A stretch of DNA of 27,497 nt from a virus, in the IMG/VR virus record IMGVR_UViG_3300017990_000051, positions 1-27,497 of that record; one strand, 5' to 3'. Below the pieces are notes generated by a model. It was given only the letters and a program-made list of their open reading frames with translations, was not told where the DNA came from and ran no database searches. A program made the translations under genes and the position numbers. Shown piece by piece: positions 1 through 8,093 of the stretch (positions within the stretch are counted from its first letter, which is position 1; each line of letters begins with the position of its first letter).

Positions 1-30
1 GGACGCCTTCAGACTCTGACACAAGCCAAA

Positions 31-48
31 CGTAACGTTCAGACCTTC
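31..48 (+). repeat. Direct repeat copy 1 (CGTAACGTTCAGACCTTC)
   Basis: It matches 199-216 at 16 of 18 positions. The two copies bracket the inverted repeat at 118-135, an arrangement that could hold protein-binding sites. Confidence 0.5.
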
Positions 49-117
49 AGACACGGGCACGCTCTCGCTCGTCAGCGCTCGCACACAAACGCGCTCACGG
101 GCATAAAACGCCACCGT

Positions 118-135
118 CGTATATAAACATATACG
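118..135. repeat. Perfect 7-bp inverted repeat, possible operator
   Basis: CGTATAT, the spacer AAAC, then ATATACG form a perfect dyad. CGTC just to the left and GACG just to the right extend it with a short bulge. The AT-rich centre and position about 85 bases before the first gene would suit an operator. No poly-T follows, so a terminator is unlikely. Confidence 0.4.
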
Positions 136-163
136 TTGACGTAATAGAACAGGCGCGTACGAA
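136..163 (+). promoter_or_regulatory. Weak candidate sigma70-type promoter
   Basis: TTGACG at 136-141 is a good -35 match. A 16-base spacer leads to TACGAA at 158-163, which is only a poor -10. It would drive the first gene at 219. The -35 element directly follows the inverted repeat, as an operator-controlled promoter would, but the weak -10 keeps this tentative. Confidence 0.2.
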
Positions 164-190
164 TTTTTTCTAGTGCGTACAGGAGTATAC

Positions 191-265
191 ATGACATACG
201 TTACGTTCAGACATTCCTATGAAACTAACATCAAATCAGAAAAGAATTCTCTCACTTCTCAATGA
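191..265 (+). CDS. Possible 24-residue leader peptide
   Basis: ATG at 191 is preceded by AGGAG at 181-185 with a 5-base spacing, the best ribosome-binding site near the left end. The frame reads about 24 codons to TGA at 263-265 and overlaps the start of the 98-aa gene in another frame. It might be a translated leader that couples to or modulates the downstream start, or it may be chance. The peptide has no recognisable motif. Confidence 0.2.
   Translation: MTYVTFRHSYETNIKSEKNSLTSQ
199..216 (+). repeat. Direct repeat copy 2 (CGTTACGTTCAGACATTC)
   Basis: It matches 31-48 at 16 of 18 positions and ends three bases before the start codon of the first gene. A protein bound here could affect that gene; this is inference. 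Confidence 0.5.
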
Positions 266-515
266 TGGCTGGGAGATCAGAACAACTAACATACGAGGTT
301 CACGCAGTTACTGGCTACATCATGACGATCAACGTCTCGCTGAGACATTGACATACAAAACCTTCTATTCATTGTTAGACAGAGGGTTTCTAAAAATTAA
401 GCCTTCAGATCGTATAGACGTGAAGGCGTACGAGCTCGATCGGAAGGGAGTTCGTCAACAACAGATCGAACAAGCAGTACGCTATGCCGTCAAGAAGGCA
501 AGGAAGACAATATGA
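219..515 (+). CDS. Small winged-helix-like hypothetical protein
   Basis: This 98-residue basic protein opens with a helical segment (SNQKRILSLLNDGWEI) followed by a strand-rich stretch and the pattern TYKTFYSLLDRGFLKI. That order of helix, strand and 'LLDRGFLK' resembles small winged-helix proteins in which a recognition helix precedes a beta hairpin. The C-terminal 25 residues are helical and rich in Lys, Arg and Gln. A DNA-binding or regulatory role is inferred from fold impression only. It has no Shine-Dalgarno site and T stands at -1. Its TGA overlaps the next start (ATGA), so the two genes are probably translationally coupled. Confidence 0.65.
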   Translation: MKLTSNQKRILSLLNDGWEIRTTNIRGSRSYWLHHDDQRLAETLTYKTFYSLLDRGFLKIKPSDRIDVKAYELDRKGVRQQQIEQAVRYAVKKARKTI

Positions 516-793
516 ACTTTGGCAGACTTAAACAAAGCCAAGCACAAAAGAGCAAGGACATCAACAACCTTCTAAAGGACAAGAAGGTCAAAGAGAACCA
601 AGCTAAGATGAAGGCACTGATGGAAGACATTGACAATGTAGTAAGGAACCACCAGATTCCGCTCATTGCAGTGATAGAGGTATTTGGCCAGCTATCAGAA
701 GCCTATCAAAGGTATGCTCTTCTAAACTCTACTCTACAGAGGGCTCCGGGGGAACACCCCATAGATGGGCCAAAAGAACAGAAGACCTCATAG
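512..793 (+). CDS. Hypothetical helical protein
   Basis: This 93-residue protein is mostly helical, with a Lys- and Gln-rich first half and a more hydrophobic helix around residues 45-70 (VVRNHQIPLIAVIEVFGQL). The tail is Pro/Gly-rich. I do not recognise a family. It overlaps the previous stop by four bases and ends eight bases before the next start, so it belongs to the same transcription unit leading into the terminase genes. AAGGAAG lies about 6 bases before the start, but inside the upstream coding sequence, so it may be fortuitous. Confidence 0.6.
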   Translation: MNFGRLKQSQAQKSKDINNLLKDKKVKENQAKMKALMEDIDNVVRNHQIPLIAVIEVFGQLSEAYQRYALLNSTLQRAPGEHPIDGPKEQKTS

Positions 794-801
794 AGAATTT
801 T

Positions 802-1206
802 ATGATCAAGATCGAGAAATTAAAAGTGTATGCAGTCGTCGCAGATGTTGTAGTTAACAACCTGATCTACAATCATCTTCACGTCGGCTTATCCTATACC
901 CTCGACGAAGCATTGAAGGAGATGGAAGCCGTTCTCAAACGCGATCCATTTTTTTCCAAGTATCAGAGGATCCAACCTGCATACCACACTACACTCAGCA
1001 TAACCGAGATTTTACAGCACATCGGACTTACAGGTGAGTCAAGAAGATCTGATTTATTAAAACTCCTGATCAAGGAAGGAGACGAACAGTTGACGAAGCG
1101 TCTCTCACCTTACCTGAAACCATTTGAGCTTCAGTACATCAGGGAGAAGACAAATGACAAGAAGACTTCGAAAAAACAATCTTCGCCGAAGCCGTCGCAT
1201 TCATAA
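802..1206 (+). CDS. Hypothetical protein upstream of terminase
   Basis: This 134-residue protein has a hydrophobic, strand-like N-terminus (KLKVYAVVADVVVNNLIY), a helical middle and a low-complexity Lys/Ser/Pro-rich tail. No family is recognised. Its last 53 bases overlap the start chosen for the terminase small subunit, so the two are likely coupled. The start ATG follows TTTT with no Shine-Dalgarno site. The tail overlaps the next gene in another frame and may be constrained by that gene rather than by its own function. Confidence 0.55.
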   Translation: MIKIEKLKVYAVVADVVVNNLIYNHLHVGLSYTLDEALKEMEAVLKRDPFFSKYQRIQPAYHTTLSITEILQHIGLTGESRRSDLLKLLIKEGDEQLTKRLSPYLKPFELQYIREKTNDKKTSKKQSSPKPSHS

Positions 1207-1867
1207 GGAAGCTTTGCTTAATGGCAGAGAAGAGGAAAGCCCTATCAAGTTACCACAAGCAAAGAAGGATGAGATGTCTAAGCTTGAGAAGTTAGCAGAC
1301 AAACATAGACGTCAGCGGGCAAGGTTTACTCCAGAAGAGACTGATCCAGTCAGAAAGGGTCGTCTCAAGTCAAAAGCATACGACGTATTCAAGATCCAGT
1401 CATGGCCGAAGAAGATGACTAAAGCTTTCTCAGAGGGAGCATCTCTCGAGGAAGTCTTAATGATGCTAGGTCTTACAAAGAAGATGCATCGCTTTCTCAT
1501 CGATCGAGCAGAGAGTGCAAAGAGACAAGACATTCGTGAGAAGTGTGCAGAGTATCGTAAGACTGTCAATCATGGTCTTGAGCTTGCAGAAGCATGGTGG
1601 ATGAAGCTAGGAAGACAGGGAGTCCACATGGGCAAGTTCTTCAATACTGCGTTGTTTGCTCAGAACATGAGAAATCGATATGGCTGGTCAGACAAACAAG
1701 GCGGTTCAGAAAGTGAAGAGTCTCTCAGATCAATTCAGCAGTCTATGGCAAAGATCGCTGGACTTGGGAAAGAAGTAAAACCAACTGAAGAGACACCGAG
1801 AACTAGGATGCCAGTCAAGATTGAGAAGGGTATCATGGTTCCAACAAAAGAAGTTAATGACGCATAA
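1154..1867 (+). CDS. terS: Terminase small subunit (putative)
   Basis: The small subunit binds the phage packaging site and regulates the large-subunit motor. This 237-residue protein has a very basic N-terminus, a helix-turn-helix-like stretch at about residues 85-120 (KMTKAFSEGASLEEVLMMLG) and a C-terminal motif with AWW near 147-149 and NMRNRYGWSDK near 171-181. That pattern is familiar from phage small terminases ('WW...N.KNRFGW.D'). It lies directly before the large subunit. I chose ATG 1154 because AGGGAG at 1141-1146 sits about 7 bases upstream; a longer in-frame reading from TTG 1124 has less support. One base separates its stop from the next start. Confidence 0.75.
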   Translation: MTRRLRKNNLRRSRRIHKEALLNGREEESPIKLPQAKKDEMSKLEKLADKHRRQRARFTPEETDPVRKGRLKSKAYDVFKIQSWPKKMTKAFSEGASLEEVLMMLGLTKKMHRFLIDRAESAKRQDIREKCAEYRKTVNHGLELAEAWWMKLGRQGVHMGKFFNTALFAQNMRNRYGWSDKQGGSESEESLRSIQQSMAKIAGLGKEVKPTEETPRTRMPVKIEKGIMVPTKEVNDA

Positions 1868-1868
1868 T

Positions 1869-3467
1869 ATGCAGACAGACTATCTTTATCCAGATCCAAC
1901 AAAAGTAGACTTCGATGTCTTCGGAGGTACTTTGAAGATCAACAACTCTGATGACGAACTCAAAGAGATCATTCAACAAGAGTATCGTGAACTACAAGAA
2001 GATCCAACCTGGAACATGGTTGCTTCGATGTTTGTGACAGACCAGCAAGAGACATTCTTCTTAACTCCTGCTGAGACTCTGATCTTCAAAAGTATTTTCC
2101 AAAGACTTCATCCGAGAATGTTGATTGTCTCGAGTACTCAGTACGGGAAGACAATTACAATAGCAATGGCTTTACTAGCACGGATCGCAGTATTCCCTGA
2201 GGACTGGCTAGTGATTGTACCAGACTCTAAACGTGGTAAGCTACTCATCAATTACATTATCAAAGCGACATCGGAAAACGCATACTTCAAAGGAAAGCTT
2301 ACTGGAGTCAGAAACAAAAGCAGAGATGCTATGAATCGATTACTCGAAGAGAAGTCGAAGGTGAAGTTGACGTATCAAATCTTGTCTGAAGACAATGTTG
2401 CAAGATATGGCTCAGTAGAGATTGTATCTTGTGAAGCTCATAGAGTTAATGAAGCGATCAACGCTGTTATGGGATTTGGAGGAAGAAACGTTGTCTCAGA
2501 TGAGTCATCATTGATCTCCAATGAAATCGAAGCTGGTGTGTTCAGAATGTTAGCTGGTAAAGGCGAAGACACTTGCTACGTAAAAATTGGAAACCCATTT
2601 GCTCGTAATCATTTCTATCAATCTTTCAAAGACACGAAGTATAAGAAGATCTTTATCGATGAGAGAATCGGTTTAGCAGATGGACAATATAACAAACCGT
2701 TTCTAGAAGAGGCTGCAGAACGGCCTCTCTATTCAATTCTCTTTCAATGCAAATTCCCTGAGGAGGAGGCAGTCGATGCAGATGGTTACTCTCCTCTTGT
2801 TTTAGAAGAAAATCTAAACAAAGCTTTGAAGCCACAAGTTCAACTCTTTGGAGAGTTACGTCTTGGCATTGACTCTGCAGGAGAAGGACGAGACTATTCA
2901 ACTCTTGTGCTCCGTGGCGCAAATGCTGCGAAAGTCTTATGGAGAAAGAGAACGATTGATACAATGCTGATCTATTCTCAAGCATGTCATTTTATCGATG
3001 CTTTCAATATTGATCCGAGAAACGTCTTCGTTGATGCTATCGGAATTGGTAAGGGAGTATACGATCGACTTGCTCAGACATACAAAGGTATTGTCTCAGT
3101 CAAGGGTTCTAACTCTCCAGAGAGATCGAAAGACTCGCAAGACTTTAAGAATGCTAGGGCACAAATGCATTGGAGAGCAGCTCTCGCATTGACAGCTGGA
3201 ATGGAGCTTGAACATGATCGAAGCTGGGAAGAAGTCTTACAAGTCAAGTATTCGACAGAGAAAGGAATACTTCAGATCATGTCTAAGAAGGAGATGAGAA
3301 AGAGACGTATTAAATCACCAGACACCTGGGATGCCTTTGCTTTAACGTTCGCTAGAGAAACAATTGTCAGACCAAGAGCTGACGACGCTGAGAAGAATTT
3401 TATGAAGCAGATGAAAGCAAAGAGAAGAAAACGTGTTAGCAAAAGCTTTAGAAAGGTGCCTTATTAA
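1869..3467 (+). CDS. terL: Terminase large subunit
   Basis: This ATPase and nuclease pumps DNA into the prohead and cuts the concatemer. The 532-residue protein has a Walker A-like SSTQYGKT at 89-96 and Walker B NVVSDE around 207-212. The C-terminal RNase H-like nuclease domain has GIDSAG (Asp 335), VFVDAIGIGKG (Asp 389) and SPDTWDAF (Asp 485 and Asp 488) as the expected acidic metal ligands. The length is normal for the family and no frame is broken. The start at 1869 follows TAAT right after the terS stop; an in-frame ATG at 1821 would overlap terS and is not needed. The C-terminus is very basic. Confidence 0.93.
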   Translation: MQTDYLYPDPTKVDFDVFGGTLKINNSDDELKEIIQQEYRELQEDPTWNMVASMFVTDQQETFFLTPAETLIFKSIFQRLHPRMLIVSSTQYGKTITIAMALLARIAVFPEDWLVIVPDSKRGKLLINYIIKATSENAYFKGKLTGVRNKSRDAMNRLLEEKSKVKLTYQILSEDNVARYGSVEIVSCEAHRVNEAINAVMGFGGRNVVSDESSLISNEIEAGVFRMLAGKGEDTCYVKIGNPFARNHFYQSFKDTKYKKIFIDERIGLADGQYNKPFLEEAAERPLYSILFQCKFPEEEAVDADGYSPLVLEENLNKALKPQVQLFGELRLGIDSAGEGRDYSTLVLRGANAAKVLWRKRTIDTMLIYSQACHFIDAFNIDPRNVFVDAIGIGKGVYDRLAQTYKGIVSVKGSNSPERSKDSQDFKNARAQMHWRAALALTAGMELEHDRSWEEVLQVKYSTEKGILQIMSKKEMRKRRIKSPDTWDAFALTFARETIVRPRADDAEKNFMKQMKAKRRKRVSKSFRKVPY

Positions 3468-3470
3468 AGT

Positions 3471-5465
3471 ATGCCATCTAAAATCAAAGTAAGAGTAGAA
3501 GACGAAAAGTTCTTACAGCAAGATACAAGAAAGAACCAGCAACTGAAACCAGGCGAGAAAATCAAAGATCTTCATATCATGGTAAAGAAGTCGAAGCAGA
3601 CTGCACATGAAGAAGATTATGTTGCTGACAGAGTTGAAGAGATTCGAGTTATGAAGGACCAACGAGACAAGCCATCAGAGTTGTTAGGTCAGGGAGAGAA
3701 CCAAACTCAACTCAAGCCAGAGCAATACTGGAGAGAGAGTCACAAGAGAGTTAATTCGATCTCTGAGAAGCCTGATTACAAAGATGATTGGCAAGCAGAT
3801 GTCTTCGATCCAGTAACTCGAAACAAAATGCTAGCAGTCCTCGCTCGTCTTGCTGCTCAACGTATCATGGTCCGTTTCCGGGACGCCGAAGGCTTTGATT
3901 CGAAAACACCGAAAGTCATAACAAACCTATACGAGAACTCAGCAAGAGGTAAGTATGGGGTTGGCAGCGAAGAGATCCTTCTCTTCTATACAATGTTTGA
4001 AGCTGCGATCAAAGGTGCAGCTCTTCGAGAGGAGGGATATTACGAAGGGCGACGTCGAGTTAAAACTTCTAGATCTCGCAGAGGGAATTGGAAGTATAAG
4101 TCAATTTATGACTATGAAGATGTCATGAGTTGGCTTATACCGATCGAGAGTTTTGTCCCAGGCGATATAACGAAACTCTCAGTTCAAGAGATGGGTCGAG
4201 CTGCTATTGAATTGTTACCAGACTTCGACACATTTAAAAAAGAATACGCAGATTATTCGAATATCCATAAAGTACAGCCACTCTCAGCATATCAACAGTC
4301 TGAAGTAAAAACATTTGGACTCCCACACGGTGCTGAGGCTGGCGATAAAGTTATTGTTCGAAAGTATTGGAATAGCCTGACAGACACATTCGATGTTATG
4401 GCAAATAACATCTTGCTGACAGAGCCAGAGAATCCGTTATCTAAGACATACGTTCATGGACAGATACCATTACATCTAACTAGATTTGAACCTCTCAGTG
4501 TGAACTACTATCTCGGAATGAGCTTACCGTTTAAGTTAGCATCGTTTCAAGATATGACAAATGCAATCTGGAATATGTCTCTCGACCAGATGTTCATTGC
4601 ATTGAAGTCTCCTATCTTTAATGCATCTGGTTCTGACATCGATCTAGATTGGTTATATCCTGCAAACGTAATTGACTTAGACCAAGGTACAGATCTAAAC
4701 TCAATTAGAGAGTTCAAGATCTCTCCACAGACAAACTTCTCGACTGGGCTATTAAATGTGATGCAACAACGGATGAATGAGTCAACATCAACTGGACATG
4801 AACAATCAGGTATTGCTGGAGCAGGTCGTGTAAGAACAGCTGAAGAAGTTGCTACTGCAAGACAAGCTTCGTTAGAGATTATGGGTTTGTTTCTAAAACA
4901 GATGGAGTGGGCTGAAGAAGCAAGACTTGAACAAAGAGCTAAGAATTTACTATACTATTATTCAAAAAGACTAAAGTCAACTGGTAAGCATCGCAAGGTT
5001 GTAGTTGAGAACGTTAGACTTCTGAATGATGCTCTTGGAAAGATGGAGATTAATATTCGTCCGAATCCAAGATCGCAAGAGCAACTTAACGTTCTAAATG
5101 AGAGAACAGAAGAGAACTCACAAGTTGTTGATATTAAGCCATCAGCAATTCGTAATGCAAAGATCGTTGCTGAACTTGTTCCGAACTCATCTCTCAAAGA
5201 AACTGAGAGAGAAAAGAAAGAGAATGAGATTGCTTGGAGAAAACTTACTGGTGAAGATCCGATGGTTAATCAAGAAGAATCTCTCAAAGCTCTTGCAGAA
5301 GTCTATGGGAAAGATCCATCAAAAGTTATTAAGAGCCAACCAGCTCTGAGTGCTTTAGATCAAATACCAGGACAACAAGGTCAAGGAGGACAGAAGCTCG
5401 ATCCAAATAATTTGAAGAGAGCGATTAATCAATCAGAGAAAGTAATACCAAATGAAGGTATATAA
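3471..5465 (+). CDS. Portal protein
   Basis: The portal is the dodecameric ring at the packaging vertex that docks the terminase and later the tail. This 664-residue protein follows terL by three bases. It has the usual long mixed core with a helical region around residues 360-520, including EQSGIAGAGRVRTAEEVATA near 445-464. That resembles the '..G...TATEV....' stretch of P22- and SPP1-type portals. A charged N-terminal extension of about 100 residues and a Gln/Gly-rich tail are less conserved. I see no cysteine. Identification rests on position, size and this motif. Confidence 0.82.
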   Translation: MPSKIKVRVEDEKFLQQDTRKNQQLKPGEKIKDLHIMVKKSKQTAHEEDYVADRVEEIRVMKDQRDKPSELLGQGENQTQLKPEQYWRESHKRVNSISEKPDYKDDWQADVFDPVTRNKMLAVLARLAAQRIMVRFRDAEGFDSKTPKVITNLYENSARGKYGVGSEEILLFYTMFEAAIKGAALREEGYYEGRRRVKTSRSRRGNWKYKSIYDYEDVMSWLIPIESFVPGDITKLSVQEMGRAAIELLPDFDTFKKEYADYSNIHKVQPLSAYQQSEVKTFGLPHGAEAGDKVIVRKYWNSLTDTFDVMANNILLTEPENPLSKTYVHGQIPLHLTRFEPLSVNYYLGMSLPFKLASFQDMTNAIWNMSLDQMFIALKSPIFNASGSDIDLDWLYPANVIDLDQGTDLNSIREFKISPQTNFSTGLLNVMQQRMNESTSTGHEQSGIAGAGRVRTAEEVATARQASLEIMGLFLKQMEWAEEARLEQRAKNLLYYYSKRLKSTGKHRKVVVENVRLLNDALGKMEINIRPNPRSQEQLNVLNERTEENSQVVDIKPSAIRNAKIVAELVPNSSLKETEREKKENEIAWRKLTGEDPMVNQEESLKALAEVYGKDPSKVIKSQPALSALDQIPGQQGQGGQKLDPNNLKRAINQSEKVIPNEGI

Positions 5466-5886
5466 AACAATTACTCGGCCAATCAGAACATTGATGATCT
5501 GGTTGTTATTCAAGCTTCTTCGAGTTGATGCATATACACAGAACATGTATTTGTTCGAAGATCTTCCGAAGTTAGCAGAGAGTGAGAAAGCAATTGCACA
5601 AACGAACTTGGCCAAGTATAATCAAACAAAAGCGTTGGCTACTGCTTATGCCAATGTTAAATATAGAGAAGTCCTTTATTACGAGATCCTTAGCATGCAA
5701 CGTAAAAATGTTACAACGCTAGATCCTGATAAGCGAGATGTTCAGGCCGGAGCTATCTTGTTTATCTTAAAGCATCTAGATGACATGAAGAAGGCATGGG
5801 AAGGTCTCAGGAAGAGTGGACGACTCAACAATGATAAAGCATTAAGAAAAATCCTACGCTCGTTTCATTCAGATAATTCGGGCTAG
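5452..5886 (+). CDS. Hypothetical head-region protein
   Basis: This 144-residue, basic, mainly helical protein starts inside the last codons of the portal gene (14-base overlap). A hydrophobic patch at about residues 13-25 (LMIWLLFKLLRV) is short and flanked by basic residues, so it could be amphipathic or a membrane contact. The rest (KAIAQTNLAKYNQTKALATA) is helical. No family is recognised. Its place between portal and capsid genes suggests a head-assembly role, such as an accessory or minor head protein. Confidence 0.6.
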   Translation: MKVYKTITRPIRTLMIWLLFKLLRVDAYTQNMYLFEDLPKLAESEKAIAQTNLAKYNQTKALATAYANVKYREVLYYEILSMQRKNVTTLDPDKRDVQAGAILFILKHLDDMKKAWEGLRKSGRLNNDKALRKILRSFHSDNSG

Positions 5887-5899
5887 GGAAAGAACATTT

Positions 5900-6625
5900 A
5901 TGTTACCTGACAAGTTAACAAAAGACAAGATCTCTCCGGAGATCAACAAGGACAAAGAAGAAGAGAAGGTTATCGTCGGAAAGACAAGACGCTCTCGTGA
6001 AGACATCGAGAGAATCTTCGGCGAGAGCTATCTTCGAGAAGCTGGGATTGAACCCGGGAAAGAAGTTACAGAGGATCAAGCGAAGAAGCTGATCGGGCTT
6101 CTTACAGATCGCGAGCTAGCGAACTCTAAGAACCTCTCAAAAGTCATCGGTCAGAAGAGAGGCTATCGTTCAAAACTCGAGGCTGTCTTATTGACAGGCA
6201 AGAGAGACGATGACACAGACGACACTGATGACGACGAAAAGAAAAACAAAAACGAAGACAAAGCAATTGCAGTTGCTCGTCGCAGGGGTGCAAAGGAAGA
6301 ATTAAAATCTATTCTTTCTGAGTTCAAAGACGAGGGCTTAGATGCAGATGAAGTTTATAAAAACATTCGGAAGCATTATTCTGAAGACGACGAAGACATT
6401 ACGATCGAAGACTTCAGAAAACGAGTTAGGACTGCATTCAATCAAGCGTACCCCAAACTACACGAGGAGAGCATCATCTCTGCTAAGAAAAGGAAAGAAG
6501 CAGAAGATGAGAAGTTCGAAGGTGACAAGACTGGCAAGTCTTCAACCGGCTCTCCGAAGGGCAGGAAGACAACTGGTCGTCGGCTTGGTTTGGCCAATCC
6601 GAAAGACTGGTATTCTACAAAGTAG
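5900..6625 (+). CDS. Candidate scaffolding protein
   Basis: This 241-residue, highly charged protein has an Asp-rich linker (DDDTDDTDDDEKKNKNED, about residues 102-119) and predicted helices on both sides. The C-terminal tail is Lys/Gly/Ser-rich and basic. Scaffolding proteins are typically charged, helical, encoded just before the capsid protein, and bind capsid through a basic C-terminal end, so composition and position fit. No sequence family is recognised; a head maturation factor or DNA-binding head protein remains possible. Confidence 0.5.
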   Translation: MLPDKLTKDKISPEINKDKEEEKVIVGKTRRSREDIERIFGESYLREAGIEPGKEVTEDQAKKLIGLLTDRELANSKNLSKVIGQKRGYRSKLEAVLLTGKRDDDTDDTDDDEKKNKNEDKAIAVARRRGAKEELKSILSEFKDEGLDADEVYKNIRKHYSEDDEDITIEDFRKRVRTAFNQAYPKLHEESIISAKKRKEAEDEKFEGDKTGKSSTGSPKGRKTTGRRLGLANPKDWYSTK

Positions 6626-6661
6626 TCCATTTAATTAACCTACACATCTAGTGACACTATT

Positions 6662-7057
6662 ATGTTTATTCCAGTTCAATTCGATAGTGGGCTAGTCTGT
6701 CGTCGTCCAGCGACTACAACTCAGACAATCGTTAAAGGTGATCTTTTGAAATGGTCATCTGGTTATCTGGTAGTTGCTGCTGATGGCGATGATGAAGCAG
6801 AGTATGTTGCAATGGAATCAGTTACTACAACTGCTACCGGACAGATGATCGAAGTTCTTCGTATCACTGATCAGGTATACTTCCATGCTACTGTAGATGC
6901 TACATTAGCGCAAGCTACTCACGTCGGAAACGACTACGACATCAAAGACAAAGCCACTATTGAACTCGGTGAGACTACTGACAAAGTATTCCACATCGAG
7001 GAAATCATAAGTGATACTGTCGCTGGAGGTCACTTTAATAAACCCGCATTAGCGTAA
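6662..7057 (+). CDS. Capsid decoration-like protein
   Basis: This 131-residue beta-rich protein contains KGDLLKWSSGYLVVAADGDDE followed by alternating hydrophobic strands and ends at GGHFNKPALA. Small beta-barrel proteins with a 'G..L....G.l..a..gd....v' layout directly before the major capsid gene are usually head decoration or stabilisation proteins (DUF2190 or lambda gpD-like roles). It lies nine bases upstream of the capsid gene. It has no Shine-Dalgarno site and T at -1. Confidence 0.6.
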   Translation: MFIPVQFDSGLVCRRPATTTQTIVKGDLLKWSSGYLVVAADGDDEAEYVAMESVTTTATGQMIEVLRITDQVYFHATVDATLAQATHVGNDYDIKDKATIELGETTDKVFHIEEIISDTVAGGHFNKPALA

Positions 7058-7066
7058 AGTTAAAAT

Positions 7067-8044
7067 ATGCCAATACGTCGCTCTGACTTCGATGCATTAA
7101 CTGGTGATCTCCAAGATATCTTTGAAGAGACTTCAAACCTAGCGATCGCTCGCATGGGTGGTCTTGATCTGTTCGGAGTTCAGGAAACTGAACTTTATGA
7201 CTATGTCATTCAGAACTTACATGGTTTGACGGGTATTCGAAGAGTTGGCGATAGTGAGAATCTACCACGCATCGAAAACGTTGAGGGTGATCAACTTACT
7301 CTCACACAGAGACATTATGGTGCAATCGTACCTGTCTCAAAGGAAATGCGAAAGTTCGATCGATATGACAAAGCTTATGGAATGGTCGAAACCGTTGTCG
7401 ACGAAGGTTGGAACGGAATTGATCAATCCATGGCTGATGTTCTATTGCAAGGATGGAGCACTTCCTATACAGACTACTGGGGAGACACTGTCGCCTCAGT
7501 TGGTCCGGATTCGTTGGCTTTGTTTAGTAAAGTCCACTCAAATCCAATTAACAGTAACACCTTTAATAACGTCATAAACGATGGTACCAATGATAACCCA
7601 TCATTGAGTCGTACTGCTGTCGTTCAGCAAATCGCTACCGCAAAGGTAATGAAGGATGTTAACAATCTCGTACGTCCAGTTCGTCTTGACACCGTGATTG
7701 TTCCTCCATCTCTTGAAGATGAGGCACGAAGGATACTGTACTCTGACAAGATCTCAGGCTCTGCTAACAATGATACCAACATGATGTTGCGTTCAATGAA
7801 GCTGATCGTTTGGGAACGGTTAGAGGCAGCTGCAGATGGAACCGATACTTCTGCATATTGGTTCATGTGTGATTCGCAATACGTTGCGAAGACACTGCGG
7901 CTCTTATTCGCAGAACGACCTTCTCTAGATCCGCCTGAAGAAGTATATGCTAACAAAGACTGGGAATACAGTGTTGATTTCTTCTACACTCTCGGTACTG
8001 GTTATCCGATGTACATCTTCGGATCGAACGGAACTAACTCCTAA
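7067..8044 (+). CDS. Major capsid protein (HK97 fold)
   Basis: This protein builds the icosahedral shell. It has 325 residues, typical for an HK97-type capsid protein without a delta domain. Visible family-like pieces are the N-terminal helix, an E-loop-like region (RRVGDSENLPRIENVEGDQ, about 58-76), YGAIVPVSKEM, the long spine-helix region (about 108-130) and ALFSKVHSNPINSNTFNN near 150-167. The A-domain region includes DTVIVPPSLEDEARRIL (about 208-224). Portal, scaffold candidate and decoration protein upstream support the call. A strong hairpin follows the stop codon. Confidence 0.85.
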   Translation: MPIRRSDFDALTGDLQDIFEETSNLAIARMGGLDLFGVQETELYDYVIQNLHGLTGIRRVGDSENLPRIENVEGDQLTLTQRHYGAIVPVSKEMRKFDRYDKAYGMVETVVDEGWNGIDQSMADVLLQGWSTSYTDYWGDTVASVGPDSLALFSKVHSNPINSNTFNNVINDGTNDNPSLSRTAVVQQIATAKVMKDVNNLVRPVRLDTVIVPPSLEDEARRILYSDKISGSANNDTNMMLRSMKLIVWERLEAAADGTDTSAYWFMCDSQYVAKTLRLLFAERPSLDPPEEVYANKDWEYSVDFFYTLGTGYPMYIFGSNGTNS

Positions 8045-8054
8045 GCTAATTAAC

Positions 8055-8079
8055 GAGGGGGGAGGTACTCTCTCCCCTC
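8055..8079 (+). terminator. Strong hairpin after the capsid gene
   Basis: The purine arm GAGGGGGGAGG (8055-8065) pairs with the pyrimidine arm TCTCTCCCCTC (8069-8079) over up to 11 pairs, including two G-U pairs, leaving a loop of 3-5 bases. TTATACTTTTA follows. It looks like a rho-independent terminator or an attenuator that lets capsid mRNA accumulate. It fills the gap between capsid and the next gene. Confidence 0.65.
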
Positions 8080-8093
8080 TTATACTTTTACTT

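Larger units (their letters stand above)
1..218. promoter_or_regulatory. Repeat-rich upstream region
   Basis: This stretch before the first convincing gene is richer in CpG than the rest of the window. TTCAGAC occurs four times (8-14, 38-44, 46-52, 206-212). It also holds an imperfect direct repeat, a perfect inverted repeat and repeated GCGTAC words (155-160 and 175-180). No long reading frame lies here. Its position ahead of a one-strand gene run suggests a regulatory or packaging-related region, but no known site is recognised. Confidence 0.4.

Noticed and set aside
1124-1153. TTG start for the terminase small subunit at 1124
   Set aside because: ATG 1154 has AGGGAG at proper spacing, while the TTG would deepen the overlap with the upstream gene.
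1312-1569. Antisense reading frames on the minus strand across the structural genes
   Set aside because: They lie wholly inside better-supported + strand genes, have no matching start signals and show Ser/Leu-rich shadow composition.
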